Of a stretch of DNA of 36,396 bases, positions 23,132 to 31,712 are shown in pieces. The notes beneath the pieces were generated by a model that searched no databases, was not told the DNA's origin, and was given only the letters and a program-made list of their open reading frames with translations. The stretch spans positions 1 through 36,396 of the forward strand of contig DATLAK010000074.1 of assembly GCA_035527535.1 (NCBI GenBank), in the 5' to 3' direction. Position 1 is the stretch's first letter. Each line of letters begins with the position of its first letter. Origin of the DNA: Armatimonadota bacterium (GTDB taxonomy: Bacteria; Armatimonadota; Hebobacteria; GCA-020354555; CP070648). Made by a program: the position numbers and the translations under genes.

Positions 23132-24148
23132 TCACGGGAAGGAGTGCGGCTGCAAGTCCATCTCGACCACGGTCGTGCTCACGCCGGGATCCACCGCCGC
23201 CTGCCTCCACTTGACGGGGCCGACCTCGGGCGCGAACCACAGGTCGAGGTAGCCCCCCGCCGGCGGCGACGGAGCGATGTGCACCTTCATCGCGTCGTAC
23301 TCGACCGCGCCCACGGTGACCGTCTCCGCCGTCACCGTCGCCTGCGCGGCCGCGTCCAGCAGCGACGCCACCTGCCACGTCTGCCCCGCCGCCGGCGGCA
23401 GCATCAGCAGCTTCGCCGGCGTCGGCAGCACCTCGAGCGCCTGCCCCGGCTCTTGGATGCCCGCCAGCGTCAGCTCGGTCGCGCCGCGGTGCAGGTAGAG
23501 CTTGGTATTCGACGGATCGCTCTCACTCCAGACAAAGGTGTCCAGCCCGCCCAACTGCTCGGTGCCGGTGATGGTCGCGGTGATGGTGGACTCCTGCGGC
23601 GGGTTGGGCACCCCGCCGTCCGGGGTCATCTGCACGATGCGATGATAAGTCCACGTCGCGCCCACCTTCAGCGGCGCGTAGTCGGCGAGAACGGCGTAGA
23701 TGGTGAAGTGGCTGACCTGCGCCTCGGCGCTGCGCCGGTCGCCGGCGACCACGGCGTCAAACAAGCTGTCACCCCAACCGCCGTCATGTTCCCACAGCGT
23801 CAGCGTCCGTCCCGCGGGCAGGCGCGCGCTCAGCGGGAACGTGATGCTCACCGGGAACGCGAACTGCGTGACCCCCGAGACCTCGAACTGCCCCGCTGCC
23901 ATCACCGCCAGTCCGTTGGGGGGCGTGGGGAGCTGGGCCGCGCCCAGCGGCGCGACCAGGAACTCCACCGCCGCCGGCACTGCCCACAGCGGCACGTCAA
24001 CCACGATGCCGCCCGTCTCCAGCCGTCCGCCCGCCGGGCCGATCAGCCCCGACACCGCCCCGGGCACCGCGTCTCCGCCGCCACCACAGCCGGCCACCGC
24101 CAGCGCCGTCGCGGCGGCCAGCATCACTGCTATCACCACGCGCCACAT
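23132..24148 (-). CDS. Lipoprotein with ZU5-like domain
   Basis: 338 residues. MWRVVIAVMLAAATALAVAGC is a lipoprotein signal with the acylated cysteine at residue 21. A ZU5-like module follows (PAGGRLETGGIVVDVPLWAV, then FPVSITFPLSARLPAGRTLT and VSHFTIYAVL). The C-terminal half has YAPLKVGATWTYHRIVQ, a beta-rich module seen in many secreted proteins, and ends QAAVDPGVSTTVVEMDLQPH. The start at 24148 is chosen for gaggagg (rc of 24158-24164) 9 bases upstream; that site overlaps the stop of the TPR gene, so the pair is coupled. Surface or periplasmic role; function unknown. Confidence 0.72.
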   Translation of the reverse strand: MWRVVIAVMLAAATALAVAGCGGGGDAVPGAVSGLIGPAGGRLETGGIVVDVPLWAVPAAVEFLVAPLGAAQLPTPPNGLAVMAAGQFEVSGVTQFAFPVSITFPLSARLPAGRTLTLWEHDGGWGDSLFDAVVAGDRRSAEAQVSHFTIYAVLADYAPLKVGATWTYHRIVQMTPDGGVPNPPQESTITATITGTEQLGGLDTFVWSESDPSNTKLYLHRGATELTLAGIQEPGQALEVLPTPAKLLMLPPAAGQTWQVASLLDAAAQATVTAETVTVGAVEYDAMKVHIAPSPPAGGYLDLWFAPEVGPVKWRQAAVDPGVSTTVVEMDLQPHSFP

Positions 24149-24162
24149 GGCAGACATCCTCC

Positions 24163-25908
24163 TCACCGCTTCGACGAAATCCCGCCCCCTGCGGTTCCTT
24201 CGCCGCGCCCATCGCGGATTCCCTCAACCGCTGCGGTCGGCGGCTCGAGGCCAAGGTAGGCGAGTTCGCCTTGGTACGTGATCTTCTTCCGCTCCTGAAT
24301 ATAGCGTGTGGTCGCGGTCCTGTAAGGCAGCCACAAGGCGCTGGCATAGACCACCGACCCGGCGCTCACGACGAGCAGTACGACCGCCAGGGCGCCTGTG
24401 CACTGCGCGAAGAACTCCGGCAGCTGCTCCCGTGCGCGCTTGCGGCGCCGCAGCCACCCGACTACGACCATGATCACTGCCAACAGTGGCAAGCCCGCTC
24501 CCGCCGCGAACGCCGGCCAGTCCGACTCCGAGATCACCCGCAGATACGCCGGCCTCTCGCTCGATAGTGCGCCGCCCAGGAACGCCGCCGCCACAAGGAC
24601 AAAGCCAATCGCCAGCCCCCGTATCTGCGTCGCCCAGCGCGCTGAGCGCGACCATGCTCGGGTTGCCCATGCGAACAGGTAGGCAACGCCGCCCAGCGCC
24701 AGCCACCCCCCAGCGGCGAGCACGAAGGTGAGTGCATCAGCCAATCGGGCCAAAGCCGTATACCAGACGAAGAAGCTGTTTTCGCGCTTGATCGCCGCAG
24801 ACAGCTCCTGGCGCCACTTCTCCAGCGTGGGACGCGCTGACGCGATCTCCTCCGCCATGTCGGGGCGGCCATGGTCGCGCAGATAGACTTCCAGCTTGGC
24901 CTGCCGAGCACGCCGCAAGAGCCGGGCTCGACGCGACCGCTCGCGGTCCGTCAGGTCAGGTCCGGACGGGCCCAGCTTGGCCTCAACTGCTGCCAGCTCG
25001 GCGGGCGTCAGCGCGTCAGAGGCCCCGATGCTCCAGAGGGCGGAGCCGAGCATCGCGTCCGTTGCGGTGTAGCCCTCCGCCATCAGAAGCCGGCCCAGGT
25101 GCAGCACGCACCTCCGCAGGAACACGGCGCGCTCGACTTCTCCCCGCCGCTGCGCCTCGACCGCCATGGCGGTCAGCAACCACGCCAGTTCGCGGAAGGC
25201 TCGGCTGGCGCCAAGCGCCCGGTAGGACATCAAGTCGGCCTCTACCGTTGCCGACAGTCCGGGCAACGCCCGAGCGTACGCCTCATACAGCGCGATCTGA
25301 GCCTCGCGCTGGCCTAAGCCCCAATGGTTCTTGGTGAGCGCCGCGCTGAGGAACGCGGTCGCGTGGCCGTCGCGATGCTCCGCCAGCGCCAGGTATGCGA
25401 GGAGGTAGTCCGGGGCGGCATTGTTGGGGTCCAGCGACCGCGCCTGGCGCAAAGCGTCTGGCGCCTTCGCGATGACGCGGCGCTGCTCAGGCGTCAGCGG
25501 CTTAGCCCACGGCCTCGCCAGTGCGGCTCGTTCCGGGTACACGCCGGCTAACTCGTCATAGCGGCCGAGCGGCACCCGAGTCGCGAGCATCGCTCCGAGC
25601 ATCAGGTGGGGGGCGGCCCACTCGGGGCTGAGCTTGAAGACGCGCGAAAAGGCGTCCTCGTTCACCCGCACGGAATCGGTCGCGGCCCAGCTTGTGCGCA
25701 GGGCCAGCGCCAGCCAGGCCTGCGCGTCACTCGGTCGCTGGCGGGCTTGCCGCTCGATCAGCGCCTTATCCTTGCGGCGGGCACGCTCGCCGCCCTCAAA
25801 TATCAGGGATTCCCTGCGCAGGTGCGCAATGGGAACAAGAATCAGGAATGCCGCCGCCGCGATGACAACGATCAGCGAGATCCATGTGACGCACGCATAC
25901 CTGCGCAT
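24163..25908 (-). CDS. TPR-containing inner-membrane protein, unknown
   Basis: 581 residues. One N-terminal membrane span (WISLIVVIAAAAFLILVPIA), then about 350 residues of helical repeats of TPR/Sel1 style (DAQAWLALALRTSWAA, AAPDYLLAYLALAEHRDGHA), a charged coiled region (RERSRRARLLRRARQAKLEV), and a C-terminal block with four spans (ALTFVLAAGGWLALGGVAYL, LAIGFVLVAAAFLGGAL, GLPLLAVIMVVVGWL, ALAVVLLVVSAGSVVYASAL). gggaggg lies about 5 bases before the ATG. It probably forms a scaffold in the envelope with the coupled lipoprotein. Family not recognised. Confidence 0.65.
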   Translation of the reverse strand: MRRYACVTWISLIVVIAAAAFLILVPIAHLRRESLIFEGGERARRKDKALIERQARQRPSDAQAWLALALRTSWAATDSVRVNEDAFSRVFKLSPEWAAPHLMLGAMLATRVPLGRYDELAGVYPERAALARPWAKPLTPEQRRVIAKAPDALRQARSLDPNNAAPDYLLAYLALAEHRDGHATAFLSAALTKNHWGLGQREAQIALYEAYARALPGLSATVEADLMSYRALGASRAFRELAWLLTAMAVEAQRRGEVERAVFLRRCVLHLGRLLMAEGYTATDAMLGSALWSIGASDALTPAELAAVEAKLGPSGPDLTDRERSRRARLLRRARQAKLEVYLRDHGRPDMAEEIASARPTLEKWRQELSAAIKRENSFFVWYTALARLADALTFVLAAGGWLALGGVAYLFAWATRAWSRSARWATQIRGLAIGFVLVAAAFLGGALSSERPAYLRVISESDWPAFAAGAGLPLLAVIMVVVGWLRRRKRAREQLPEFFAQCTGALAVVLLVVSAGSVVYASALWLPYRTATTRYIQERKKITYQGELAYLGLEPPTAAVEGIRDGRGEGTAGGGISSKR

Positions 25909-26069
25909 CGCACCCTCCCTCGGCCCGCGCCCCAGCGGCCTTCAGAGTCCCAGCCCGTAAGCGCGACGCGCCGGCTTGTATTGACCTGTCGCCACTGCCA
26001 AAGCGGTCGCCCCTAGGTTCGGGTTCCTGTGCGCAATCTGAGTGATCCGCGAATCGTCTCGCTCCGCCC

Positions 26070-26564
26070 TCACCGCCCGTGCGCGGCGAGGATGCGTTCG
26101 ATGAGGCGGGTGGTGGAGCTCTCGGGCAGCGGCGGGATAAGATGCACCTCGCCGCCGTAGGATTCGACCAGGTTCCTCTCCTCCTGGTTCATGGTCGCCT
26201 TGGTGTAGTCGCCGCCCTTGACGAAGACCTCGGGGCGCAGCAGGCGCACCAGCACCTCCGAGGTCGCCTCGGGGAAGATGACCACCAGGTCCACACTGGC
26301 GAGCGCCGCCAGGGTCTGAGCGCGTTCCGTCTCGCTGACGATGGGGCGCGCCGGCCCCTTGAGCGCGGTCACCGAGCGGTCGCTGTTGAGGCCGACGATA
26401 AGGAAGTCGCCGAGCGCCCGCGCCTGCTCCAGGTACAGCGCGTGGCCGGCGTGCAGCAGGTCGAAGCAGCCGTTGGTGAAGGCGATGCGCTTGCCCTGCG
26501 CGCGCAGGTCGGCGGCGATCTGCGCCGCCTGCTCGCGAGATACGATCTTGTCGCGCAGTGACAC
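26070..26564 (-). CDS. rfaE2: D-glycero-beta-D-manno-heptose 1-phosphate adenylyltransferase
   Basis: 164 residues, matching the adenylyltransferase half of HldE as a separate protein. IAFTNGCFDLLHAGHALYLE carries the nucleotidyltransferase HxGH motif, with VGLNSDRSVTALKGPARPIV, VVIFPEATSEVLVRLLRPEV and FVKGGDYTKATMNQEERNLV following. It activates heptose 1-phosphate with ATP to ADP-heptose for LPS core or S-layer glycans, suggesting a diderm envelope. GTG start with gggagaag about 6 bases upstream. The kinase half is not nearby. Confidence 0.9.
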   Translation of the reverse strand: MSLRDKIVSREQAAQIAADLRAQGKRIAFTNGCFDLLHAGHALYLEQARALGDFLIVGLNSDRSVTALKGPARPIVSETERAQTLAALASVDLVVIFPEATSEVLVRLLRPEVFVKGGDYTKATMNQEERNLVESYGGEVHLIPPLPESSTTRLIERILAAHGR

Positions 26565-26632
26565 CGGAGGCTTCTCCCGCGGCAGGGGCGGCCAGGCTCC
26601 GACTCGTCAGCGCCGCCGCCGCGGCCATACGT

Positions 26633-26685
26633 GGCTAGGGCCGACGAATCGGCCCGCCACGGCGGTCTGCAGAGCAGACCTAGCC
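26633..26685 (-). repeat. Four-way-junction (cloverleaf) repeat, copy 1
   Basis: An outer 7-bp stem ggctagg/cctagcc (26633-26639, 26679-26685) encloses three abutting hairpins: gccgacgaatcggc (26640-26653), ccgccacggcgg (26654-26665) and tctgcagagcaga (26666-26678). No junction base is left unpaired. A second copy in the opposite orientation is at 32025-32073. It lies between rfaE2 and the diguanylate cyclase gene. It is not a tRNA: it lacks the T-loop and acceptor features. Confidence 0.8.
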
Positions 26686-26749
26686 GCCTAGCCATTCGCG
26701 AACCGCCCCTACGATACAGCGTAGCGTTCGACGCAGCGGGGGAAAGCCC

Positions 26750-26779
26750 TGTACGGGCGCATGGCCATGCGCCCGTACA
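26750..26779. terminator. Perfect 30-bp palindrome at the end of the GGDEF gene
   Basis: tgtacgggcgcatgg is followed directly by its complement ccatgcgcccgtaca. It sits one base from the stop codon of the diguanylate cyclase gene (26781-26783, minus strand), so in RNA it gives a 12-13-bp hairpin right after the stop. No T-run, so termination or 3'-end stabilisation is inferred. Confidence 0.6.
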
Positions 26780-26780
26780 T

Positions 26781-27707
26781 TCATGCGGCCTCGGCCTCCG
26801 GCGCCGGGATGCCCTCCGCCTCGGCGACGAGGGCGGTGCAGACGGTATTGCCGCCCAGCCGCTGCGCCAGGTAGCACGCCTGCTGGGTGACGTTGACCAG
26901 CTCGCGATCGCTGGCCGCGTCCGCCGGGAAGGTGGCGACGCCGAGGCTGGCAGTCAGGCAGTCGGGAAAACCGTGCTCTTGTACGACCGCGCGGATACGC
27001 TCGGCCAGGGCGATGGCGTGACGGGTGGTGCAGTGGGGGAGGATGATGGCAAACTCGTCGCCGCCGCAGCGGGCCACGAAATCGCTGCGTCGCGTAGTCT
27101 CCATGAGCAGGCGCGCCATCGTAATCAGCACCTCGTCGCCGTGGCGCCGCCCATAGACCTCGTTGTGACGACTGAGGGCGTCCACATCCAGCAGGATCAG
27201 CGACAGCAGGCTCCCCGACTCTCCGGCCGCCTGCACCTGCGCCTCGATCGCGACATGAAAATGGCGAGCGTTGTAGATGCCGGTGAGGGGGTCGGTGACC
27301 GCGACGCGCTCGAGGAACGCGGTCGCCTCGGCGAGCGGATGGCGAAAGGGCGGCATCTCCTCCGCCTGCGACCCCGCAGGGGGAAGCGGAAGCGGGCGCC
27401 CCACCTCGCGCAGCTCCGCGTCCGCCCACTGCTTGTGCCGCAGCAAACCGGCGGACAGCCCGCGCCACAGCATGACCTCGGCGAGCAGCCGGCTCGCCTG
27501 CAGCAAGGCCAAGGCGCGCTGATCTGACGCCTGGCCGGCGAGGTGCTTATCCAGGGCCGCGGCGTGGATGCGCGCGACATCCGCGGGGCCGATCTCGTTC
27601 TCCGCCAGCCGGCGGCCGAGGACCGCGGCATCGTTGCCGGCTTGCTCCTGGTCATCGCCCGAGAGGGCGCGCGCGAGCAATCGCTGGTAGTCGCATTTGA
27701 CGTCCAT
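26781..27707 (-). CDS. Diguanylate cyclase (GGDEF) with RsbU_N-like N-terminus
   Basis: 308 residues from the preferred ATG at 27707 (MDVKCDYQRLL). Residues 1-65 (YQRLLARALSGDDQEQAGND, IGPADVARIHAAALDKHL) resemble the helical N-terminal domain of RsbU-type phosphatases, a partner-binding sensor module. After a linker the cyclase starts at VAVTDPLTGIYNARHF; the active site GGDEF is intact at residues 215-219, and RRSD five residues before it is a complete product-inhibition I-site (RxxD). It should make c-di-GMP from GTP. The frame is open to 27800, so a longer start is possible. No EAL or PilZ gene is in the window. Confidence 0.88.
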   Translation of the reverse strand: MDVKCDYQRLLARALSGDDQEQAGNDAAVLGRRLAENEIGPADVARIHAAALDKHLAGQASDQRALALLQASRLLAEVMLWRGLSAGLLRHKQWADAELREVGRPLPLPPAGSQAEEMPPFRHPLAEATAFLERVAVTDPLTGIYNARHFHVAIEAQVQAAGESGSLLSLILLDVDALSRHNEVYGRRHGDEVLITMARLLMETTRRSDFVARCGGDEFAIILPHCTTRHAIALAERIRAVVQEHGFPDCLTASLGVATFPADAASDRELVNVTQQACYLAQRLGGNTVCTALVAEAEGIPAPEAEAA

Positions 27708-27873
27708 AGAGAATGCGAAGCCTCCGTCGGAACCGTGCTTGGCGAACGTAACGGTCGCGCTGCTGCGTCGTGCGCAACCGCCATGGAGGTGATTCCACAA
27801 CGGGCCGCCTGCATGGTGGCGCGTAGGCCCGGCGAATGCGCGGCAATGTCCGGTCCTCGGACAAGGCCGCCAG

Positions 27874-30276
27874 TTATCCGGGCTGGTCTGCGCCGGGGGG
27901 GAGAAGCTCCGCCACGGTGACGCCGGCGGCGCCTTCCTCGCGCCGCGCCGGGCGATAGCCGCGCACCAGGGGATGCTTGCTCAGTAGCTCGCGGGCGGCG
28001 TTGCGCACCGCGAAGGTGCCCATGCCATGCACGATGCGCACCTCGTTCAGCCCCGCCAGCACCGCGTCGTCGAGGTACTTCTCCAACACCTCCAGCGCCT
28101 CCGCCACCCGCATCCCCCGCAGGTGAATCTCCGGCGGCACGGCGCGAGCCTTCTCCAGATGTGGGGTTAGCTCAACCAGCGCATCCGGGACCTGCCGCAA
28201 GTCCTCCAATCGCACGCGGAGCTTGAGGATCCCCACCTGCACCTCCGCCATGCCCTCCTCGTCCGCCATGCCCAGCGCCGTGCCCCGCTGTCCGACCGTG
28301 CGTACGAATACCGCATCGCCGGGGCGGATGGAGGTGACCGGGCGTGTCGGCTCCGGCGCCAGGGGGGGCGCGGTGGGCGGTACCGCAGGGACGGGCAGGG
28401 CCTGCTCGACCCGCTCGCCGGCGCGGGCAAGCTCGGTCTGGGCAGTGTGCGCGGTACGGTCGGCGGTGGCGCGCGTCGGCTTGCGGCGGGCCTCCTGCTG
28501 CAGGCGCTCGATGATCTCAGCCGCCTGCCGGCGCGTCTCGTTGAGCACCTGCGAGGCCTCGCGCCGAGCCTCCCGCAGCACCTCTTGGCGCTTGGATTCC
28601 AGCTCGCGCAGGCGGCGCTCCAGGTCCTCCCGCAGCCCCTGCATCTCGCGCCGCTCGCGCTCGGCGGCGGCGCGCTCGGCCTGCAGGCGCCGCTGCGCCT
28701 CCTCGATGCCCCGGATGGCGTCCTCCATCACCGTTTGCGTCTGGCCGAGTCTGGCGCGGGCGCCGGCGACGAGGTCCGGCGGCAGCCCCAGCCGCCCCGC
28801 GATGGCGAAGGCGTTGCTGCTGCCGGGCAAACCGAGGCGCAGGTGATACGTGGGCATCAGCGTCTCCGGGTCGAACTCGACGCTGGCGTTCTCAATGCCG
28901 GGCTGGGCATAGGCGAACGCCTTGAGCTCCCCATAGTGAGTGGTCACCACCGTGCGCGCGCCGCGCACGAGCAGCTCCGTCAGCACCGCCTTGGCCAGCG
29001 CCGAGCCCTCCGCCGGGTCGGTGCCGGCGCCGATCTCATCCAAGAGCACCAGCGCATTCGCCGCCGCGGGCACCTGCCGCATGACGGCGACGATCTGCGC
29101 CATGTGCGAGGAGAAGGTCGAGAGGCTCTGCTGGATGCTCTGCTCGTCGCCGATGTCGGCGAAAACCTGGGCGAACACCGCCAGGCGGCTCCCCTGCTTC
29201 GCCGGCACGTGCAGCCCGGACTGCGCCATCAGCGTCAGCAGACCCACGGTCTTGAGGCTCACCGTCTTGCCGCCGGTGTTGGGGCCGGTGATGACGAGCG
29301 CGGTGAAGCCCTCGCCGACGCTGATGTCAATCGGCACCACCTCCCCGGCGAGCAGGGGGTGGCGCGCGGCGAGGAGGTCAACTACTCTGTCGGCGTTGAG
29401 CTGCGGCTCCACGCAGCCCTGCGCCTGGCTGAGGGCGGCGCGCGCGAAAATGAGATCGAGCGTGCCCAACACCTCCAAGGTCGCCCCCAGTCGGGGCGCG
29501 GCCGCTCCCACCATGGCGCTGAGGCCGGCGAGGATGCGCCGCAGCTCGCGTTCCTCTTCCTCGCGCGCCTGGGCGAGGTCGTTGCCAAGCTCCACCAGCG
29601 CCAGCGGCTCCATGAAGACGGTGGCGCCGCTGGCGGAGGTGCCGTGGATGATGCCGCGGAACTCGCTGCGGAACTCGCTGCGGACGGGAATGCAGTAACG
29701 GCCGGAGCGCGTCGTCATCAGCGGGTCTTGGATCATGCGCTGGTACTGGGGGCTGCGCAGCATGCGCTGCAGGCGCTGCTCCAGCGTCGCGCGCAGGGAA
29801 CGCGCCCGCTGGCGCAGGCGCGCCAGCTCGTCACTGGCGTCATCGCGCACCTCGGCGCGAGAGTCTATGCAGCGCCCGATCTCGTCCTCCAGGCTCCGGA
29901 AGTCGCCAAGGGCACGCGCGTGGGCGGCAAGCGCGGGCGCTGCCGCCTCGCGCCCCAGCAAGTGAGCTCGCAGCCGCCGCGCCGCGAAGGCGGTGCCCGC
30001 GATGTCGAGGAGCACCCCCGGTTCCAGCACCTGGGACTTGGCGGCACCGCGCAGCGCCTCGCGGACATCGCGCACGCCCCCCAGCGGCGGCGAACCGTCG
30101 CTCTCGGCCAGGGCGCGCGCCTCGGTCGTCTCCTGCTGCCAGGTGCGGGCGACCTCCAACCGCGTCGCCGGCTGCAGCGCCCGGGCGCGTTCCTTCCCCA
30201 GCGCCGAGGCGGCGTGCCCGGCTATCATCTCCCGGATGCGGTCAAACTCCAGAACTCGCAGCGTCCGCGCGTCCAT
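27874..30276 (-). CDS. mutS2: Endonuclease MutS2
   Basis: 800 residues, normal for MutS2. It starts RTLRVLEFDRIREMIAGHAA, has the MutS core with IIHGTSASGATVFMEPLALV, and an ABC ATPase: VITGPNTGGKTVSLKTVGLL (Walker A), FSSHMAQI, LVLLDEIGAGTDPAEGSALA (Walker B) and VVTTHYGELKAFA. A long charged coil follows (EAQRRLQAERAAAERERREM), then a KOW-like segment and the C-terminal Smr nuclease domain (EIHLRGMRVAEALEVLEKYL, VRIVHGMGTFAVRNA). MutS2 rescues collided ribosomes and/or suppresses recombination. Residues RSEFRSEFRG come from a 12-bp tandem duplication (29656-29679) inserting four residues. Confidence 0.95.
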   Translation of the reverse strand: MDARTLRVLEFDRIREMIAGHAASALGKERARALQPATRLEVARTWQQETTEARALAESDGSPPLGGVRDVREALRGAAKSQVLEPGVLLDIAGTAFAARRLRAHLLGREAAAPALAAHARALGDFRSLEDEIGRCIDSRAEVRDDASDELARLRQRARSLRATLEQRLQRMLRSPQYQRMIQDPLMTTRSGRYCIPVRSEFRSEFRGIIHGTSASGATVFMEPLALVELGNDLAQAREEEERELRRILAGLSAMVGAAAPRLGATLEVLGTLDLIFARAALSQAQGCVEPQLNADRVVDLLAARHPLLAGEVVPIDISVGEGFTALVITGPNTGGKTVSLKTVGLLTLMAQSGLHVPAKQGSRLAVFAQVFADIGDEQSIQQSLSTFSSHMAQIVAVMRQVPAAANALVLLDEIGAGTDPAEGSALAKAVLTELLVRGARTVVTTHYGELKAFAYAQPGIENASVEFDPETLMPTYHLRLGLPGSSNAFAIAGRLGLPPDLVAGARARLGQTQTVMEDAIRGIEEAQRRLQAERAAAERERREMQGLREDLERRLRELESKRQEVLREARREASQVLNETRRQAAEIIERLQQEARRKPTRATADRTAHTAQTELARAGERVEQALPVPAVPPTAPPLAPEPTRPVTSIRPGDAVFVRTVGQRGTALGMADEEGMAEVQVGILKLRVRLEDLRQVPDALVELTPHLEKARAVPPEIHLRGMRVAEALEVLEKYLDDAVLAGLNEVRIVHGMGTFAVRNAARELLSKHPLVRGYRPARREEGAAGVTVAELLPPGADQPG
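29656..29679 (-). repeat. In-frame 12-bp tandem duplication within mutS2
   Basis: gcggaactcgct occurs twice in a row (29656-29667, 29668-29679), giving the doubled SEFR in MutS2. It keeps the frame. It looks like replication slippage. Confidence 0.85.
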
Positions 30277-30423
30277 CCCTCAGTCCCGCCTGCTCATTTC
30301 GCCGCCGCCGAGGGTTATCCCCGCCGCGGTTTGCGCCGGGCGGACAGAAACGCGGGTGCCCCTGGGCCGCAGGTGGCGGCGGCGAGAGAAGCGCGAACGA
30401 AGACCGCAGGGGGTGGGGGAGAC

Positions 30424-31560
30424 CTAAAGCCCATGCCGGGGGAAGATAAGGCGCTTGACCTGGGCCACCGAGTCCTCGGCCATGGCTCTGACCTCGGCGC
30501 GAAGGTCGTCCTCGAACTGCGGAACGTCGGTGTCGTGCAGGCGGCCGTCGCTGTCGGGATAGCGCGCGGCCAGCGCAGCCGGGATCTCATCAGGCAACTC
30601 CACGCCGGCCATGACCCCGAACGCCAGGCTCCACGCGCGCGGCACCACCTGCAGGTCATATCCGCCGCCGCCAACCGCGATCCATTTGCCCGGCAGGTCG
30701 CGGATCATCGCCACCACTTCGGTGAAGCCGCGGGTGGTGAGCGCGAGATGCGTCAGCGGGTCGCGATAGTGCGAATCCGCGCCGAGCTGGCTCACCACGA
30801 AGTCGGGGGCGAAGGCGGCCACCAGCGGCGGCACGATTTCGCGGACGGCCCAGGTGTAGGTCTCGTCGTCGGTGTACGGCGCCAGCGGCACATTGACCGA
30901 GCAGCCCACACCCTCCTGCGCTCCCATCTCCTCCACCTCTCCCGTATGCGGGAACAGGTAGCGCCCCGTCTCGTGCAGCGAGATGGTCAGCACGCGGTTG
31001 GAGTCGTAGAACGCCTCCTGCACGCCGTCGCCGTGGTGGGCGTCTATGTCAAGGTAGGCGACTCTGGCGTCGCCGTCGGTGCGCTCGAGGACATGAGCGA
31101 TGGCGATGGCGGGATCGTTGAACACGCAGAATCCCGCGGCGCGGTTGCGATGGGCGTGATGCAGCCCCCCGCCGATATTGAACGCCACCGCGCTCTTGCC
31201 GTCGAGCACGAGGTCTGCGGCCAGCAGCGAGCCGCCGACGCACAGCGCCGAGGCTTCGTACATCCCGGGGAAGAGCGGGTTGTCCGGGGTGTCGAGACCG
31301 TAACGCCGCGGCAGATCAACGCGCTTCCCTTCCCCCAGCGCGCGGACGACCTCGATGTATTCGTTCGAGTGTACCGTCAGCAGGTCGCGCTTGTCGGGCA
31401 GGCTCGGCTCGTCCCAATTGATGTCGGGGGGAGAGGGCACGACTCCGTATGCCTGAAGCAAATCGAAGGTCAGCTCGAGGCGCTCGGGGCGCAGGGGGTG
31501 GCCGGCGCCTATGCTGTAACCGGAGAGCTTGGGGCTGTGAATCAGGGTCGCACGTTTCAT
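30424..31560 (-). CDS. acuC: AcuC-type histone-deacetylase-family hydrolase
   Basis: 378 residues of the arginase/deacetylase fold, class I HDAC-like. Zinc and catalytic motifs are present: FNIGGGLHHAHRNRAAGFCV (tandem catalytic histidines), YLDIDAHHGDGVQEAFY (zinc ligands) and IAVGGGGYDLQVVPRAWSLA (tyrosine). AcuC removes acetyl groups from protein lysines, in Bacillus reactivating acetyl-CoA synthetase; here an acyl-CoA synthetase is in the same window, though it is the ADP-forming type and far away. ATG at 31560, with a GTG one codon earlier. A good promoter precedes it at 31577-31606. Confidence 0.88.
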   Translation of the reverse strand: MKRATLIHSPKLSGYSIGAGHPLRPERLELTFDLLQAYGVVPSPPDINWDEPSLPDKRDLLTVHSNEYIEVVRALGEGKRVDLPRRYGLDTPDNPLFPGMYEASALCVGGSLLAADLVLDGKSAVAFNIGGGLHHAHRNRAAGFCVFNDPAIAIAHVLERTDGDARVAYLDIDAHHGDGVQEAFYDSNRVLTISLHETGRYLFPHTGEVEEMGAQEGVGCSVNVPLAPYTDDETYTWAVREIVPPLVAAFAPDFVVSQLGADSHYRDPLTHLALTTRGFTEVVAMIRDLPGKWIAVGGGGYDLQVVPRAWSLAFGVMAGVELPDEIPAALAARYPDSDGRLHDTDVPQFEDDLRAEVRAMAEDSVAQVKRLIFPRHGL

Positions 31561-31576
31561 CACATCACCGGGGGCC

Positions 31577-31606
31577 AGTATAGCCGCCGCTCACAAGCAG
31601 CGTCAA
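31577..31606 (-). promoter_or_regulatory. Sigma-70-type promoter for acuC
   Basis: On the minus strand TTGACG (31606-31601) and TATACT (31582-31577) are 18 bases apart, upstream of the acuC start at 31560. The short leader leaves about 10 bases between the predicted start site and the ATG. Confidence 0.65.
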
Positions 31607-31634
31607 GGCGAAGCGCTGAGGGAGCTGAGGGTCG

Positions 31635-31663
31635 TTGTGCAGGCCGGGGTTATGGGCTATAAT
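31635..31663 (+). promoter_or_regulatory. Sigma-70-type promoter for the BON gene
   Basis: TTGTGC (31635-31640) and a perfect TATAAT (31658-31663) are 17 bases apart, 49 bases before the ATG. It is arranged back to back with the acuC promoter, with 28 bases between the -35 boxes. Confidence 0.75.
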
Positions 31664-31712
31664 GTGGCCGATCGGATACCAGCCAACGCCGGGGGGGCGA
31701 CCGGAGGGAACC

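Noticed and set aside
26633-26685. Cloverleaf repeat considered as a tRNA or tRNA-like gene
   Set aside because: The stem lengths do not fit, there is no GTTCGANTC T-arm, and loops are only 2 to 4 bases.
28447-31662. A 1071-codon open frame on the plus strand opposite mutS2 and acuC
   Set aside because: It is antisense to two clear genes; its translation is low-complexity His/Arg/Ala-rich, as expected from GC-rich codon shadows, and matches no family.
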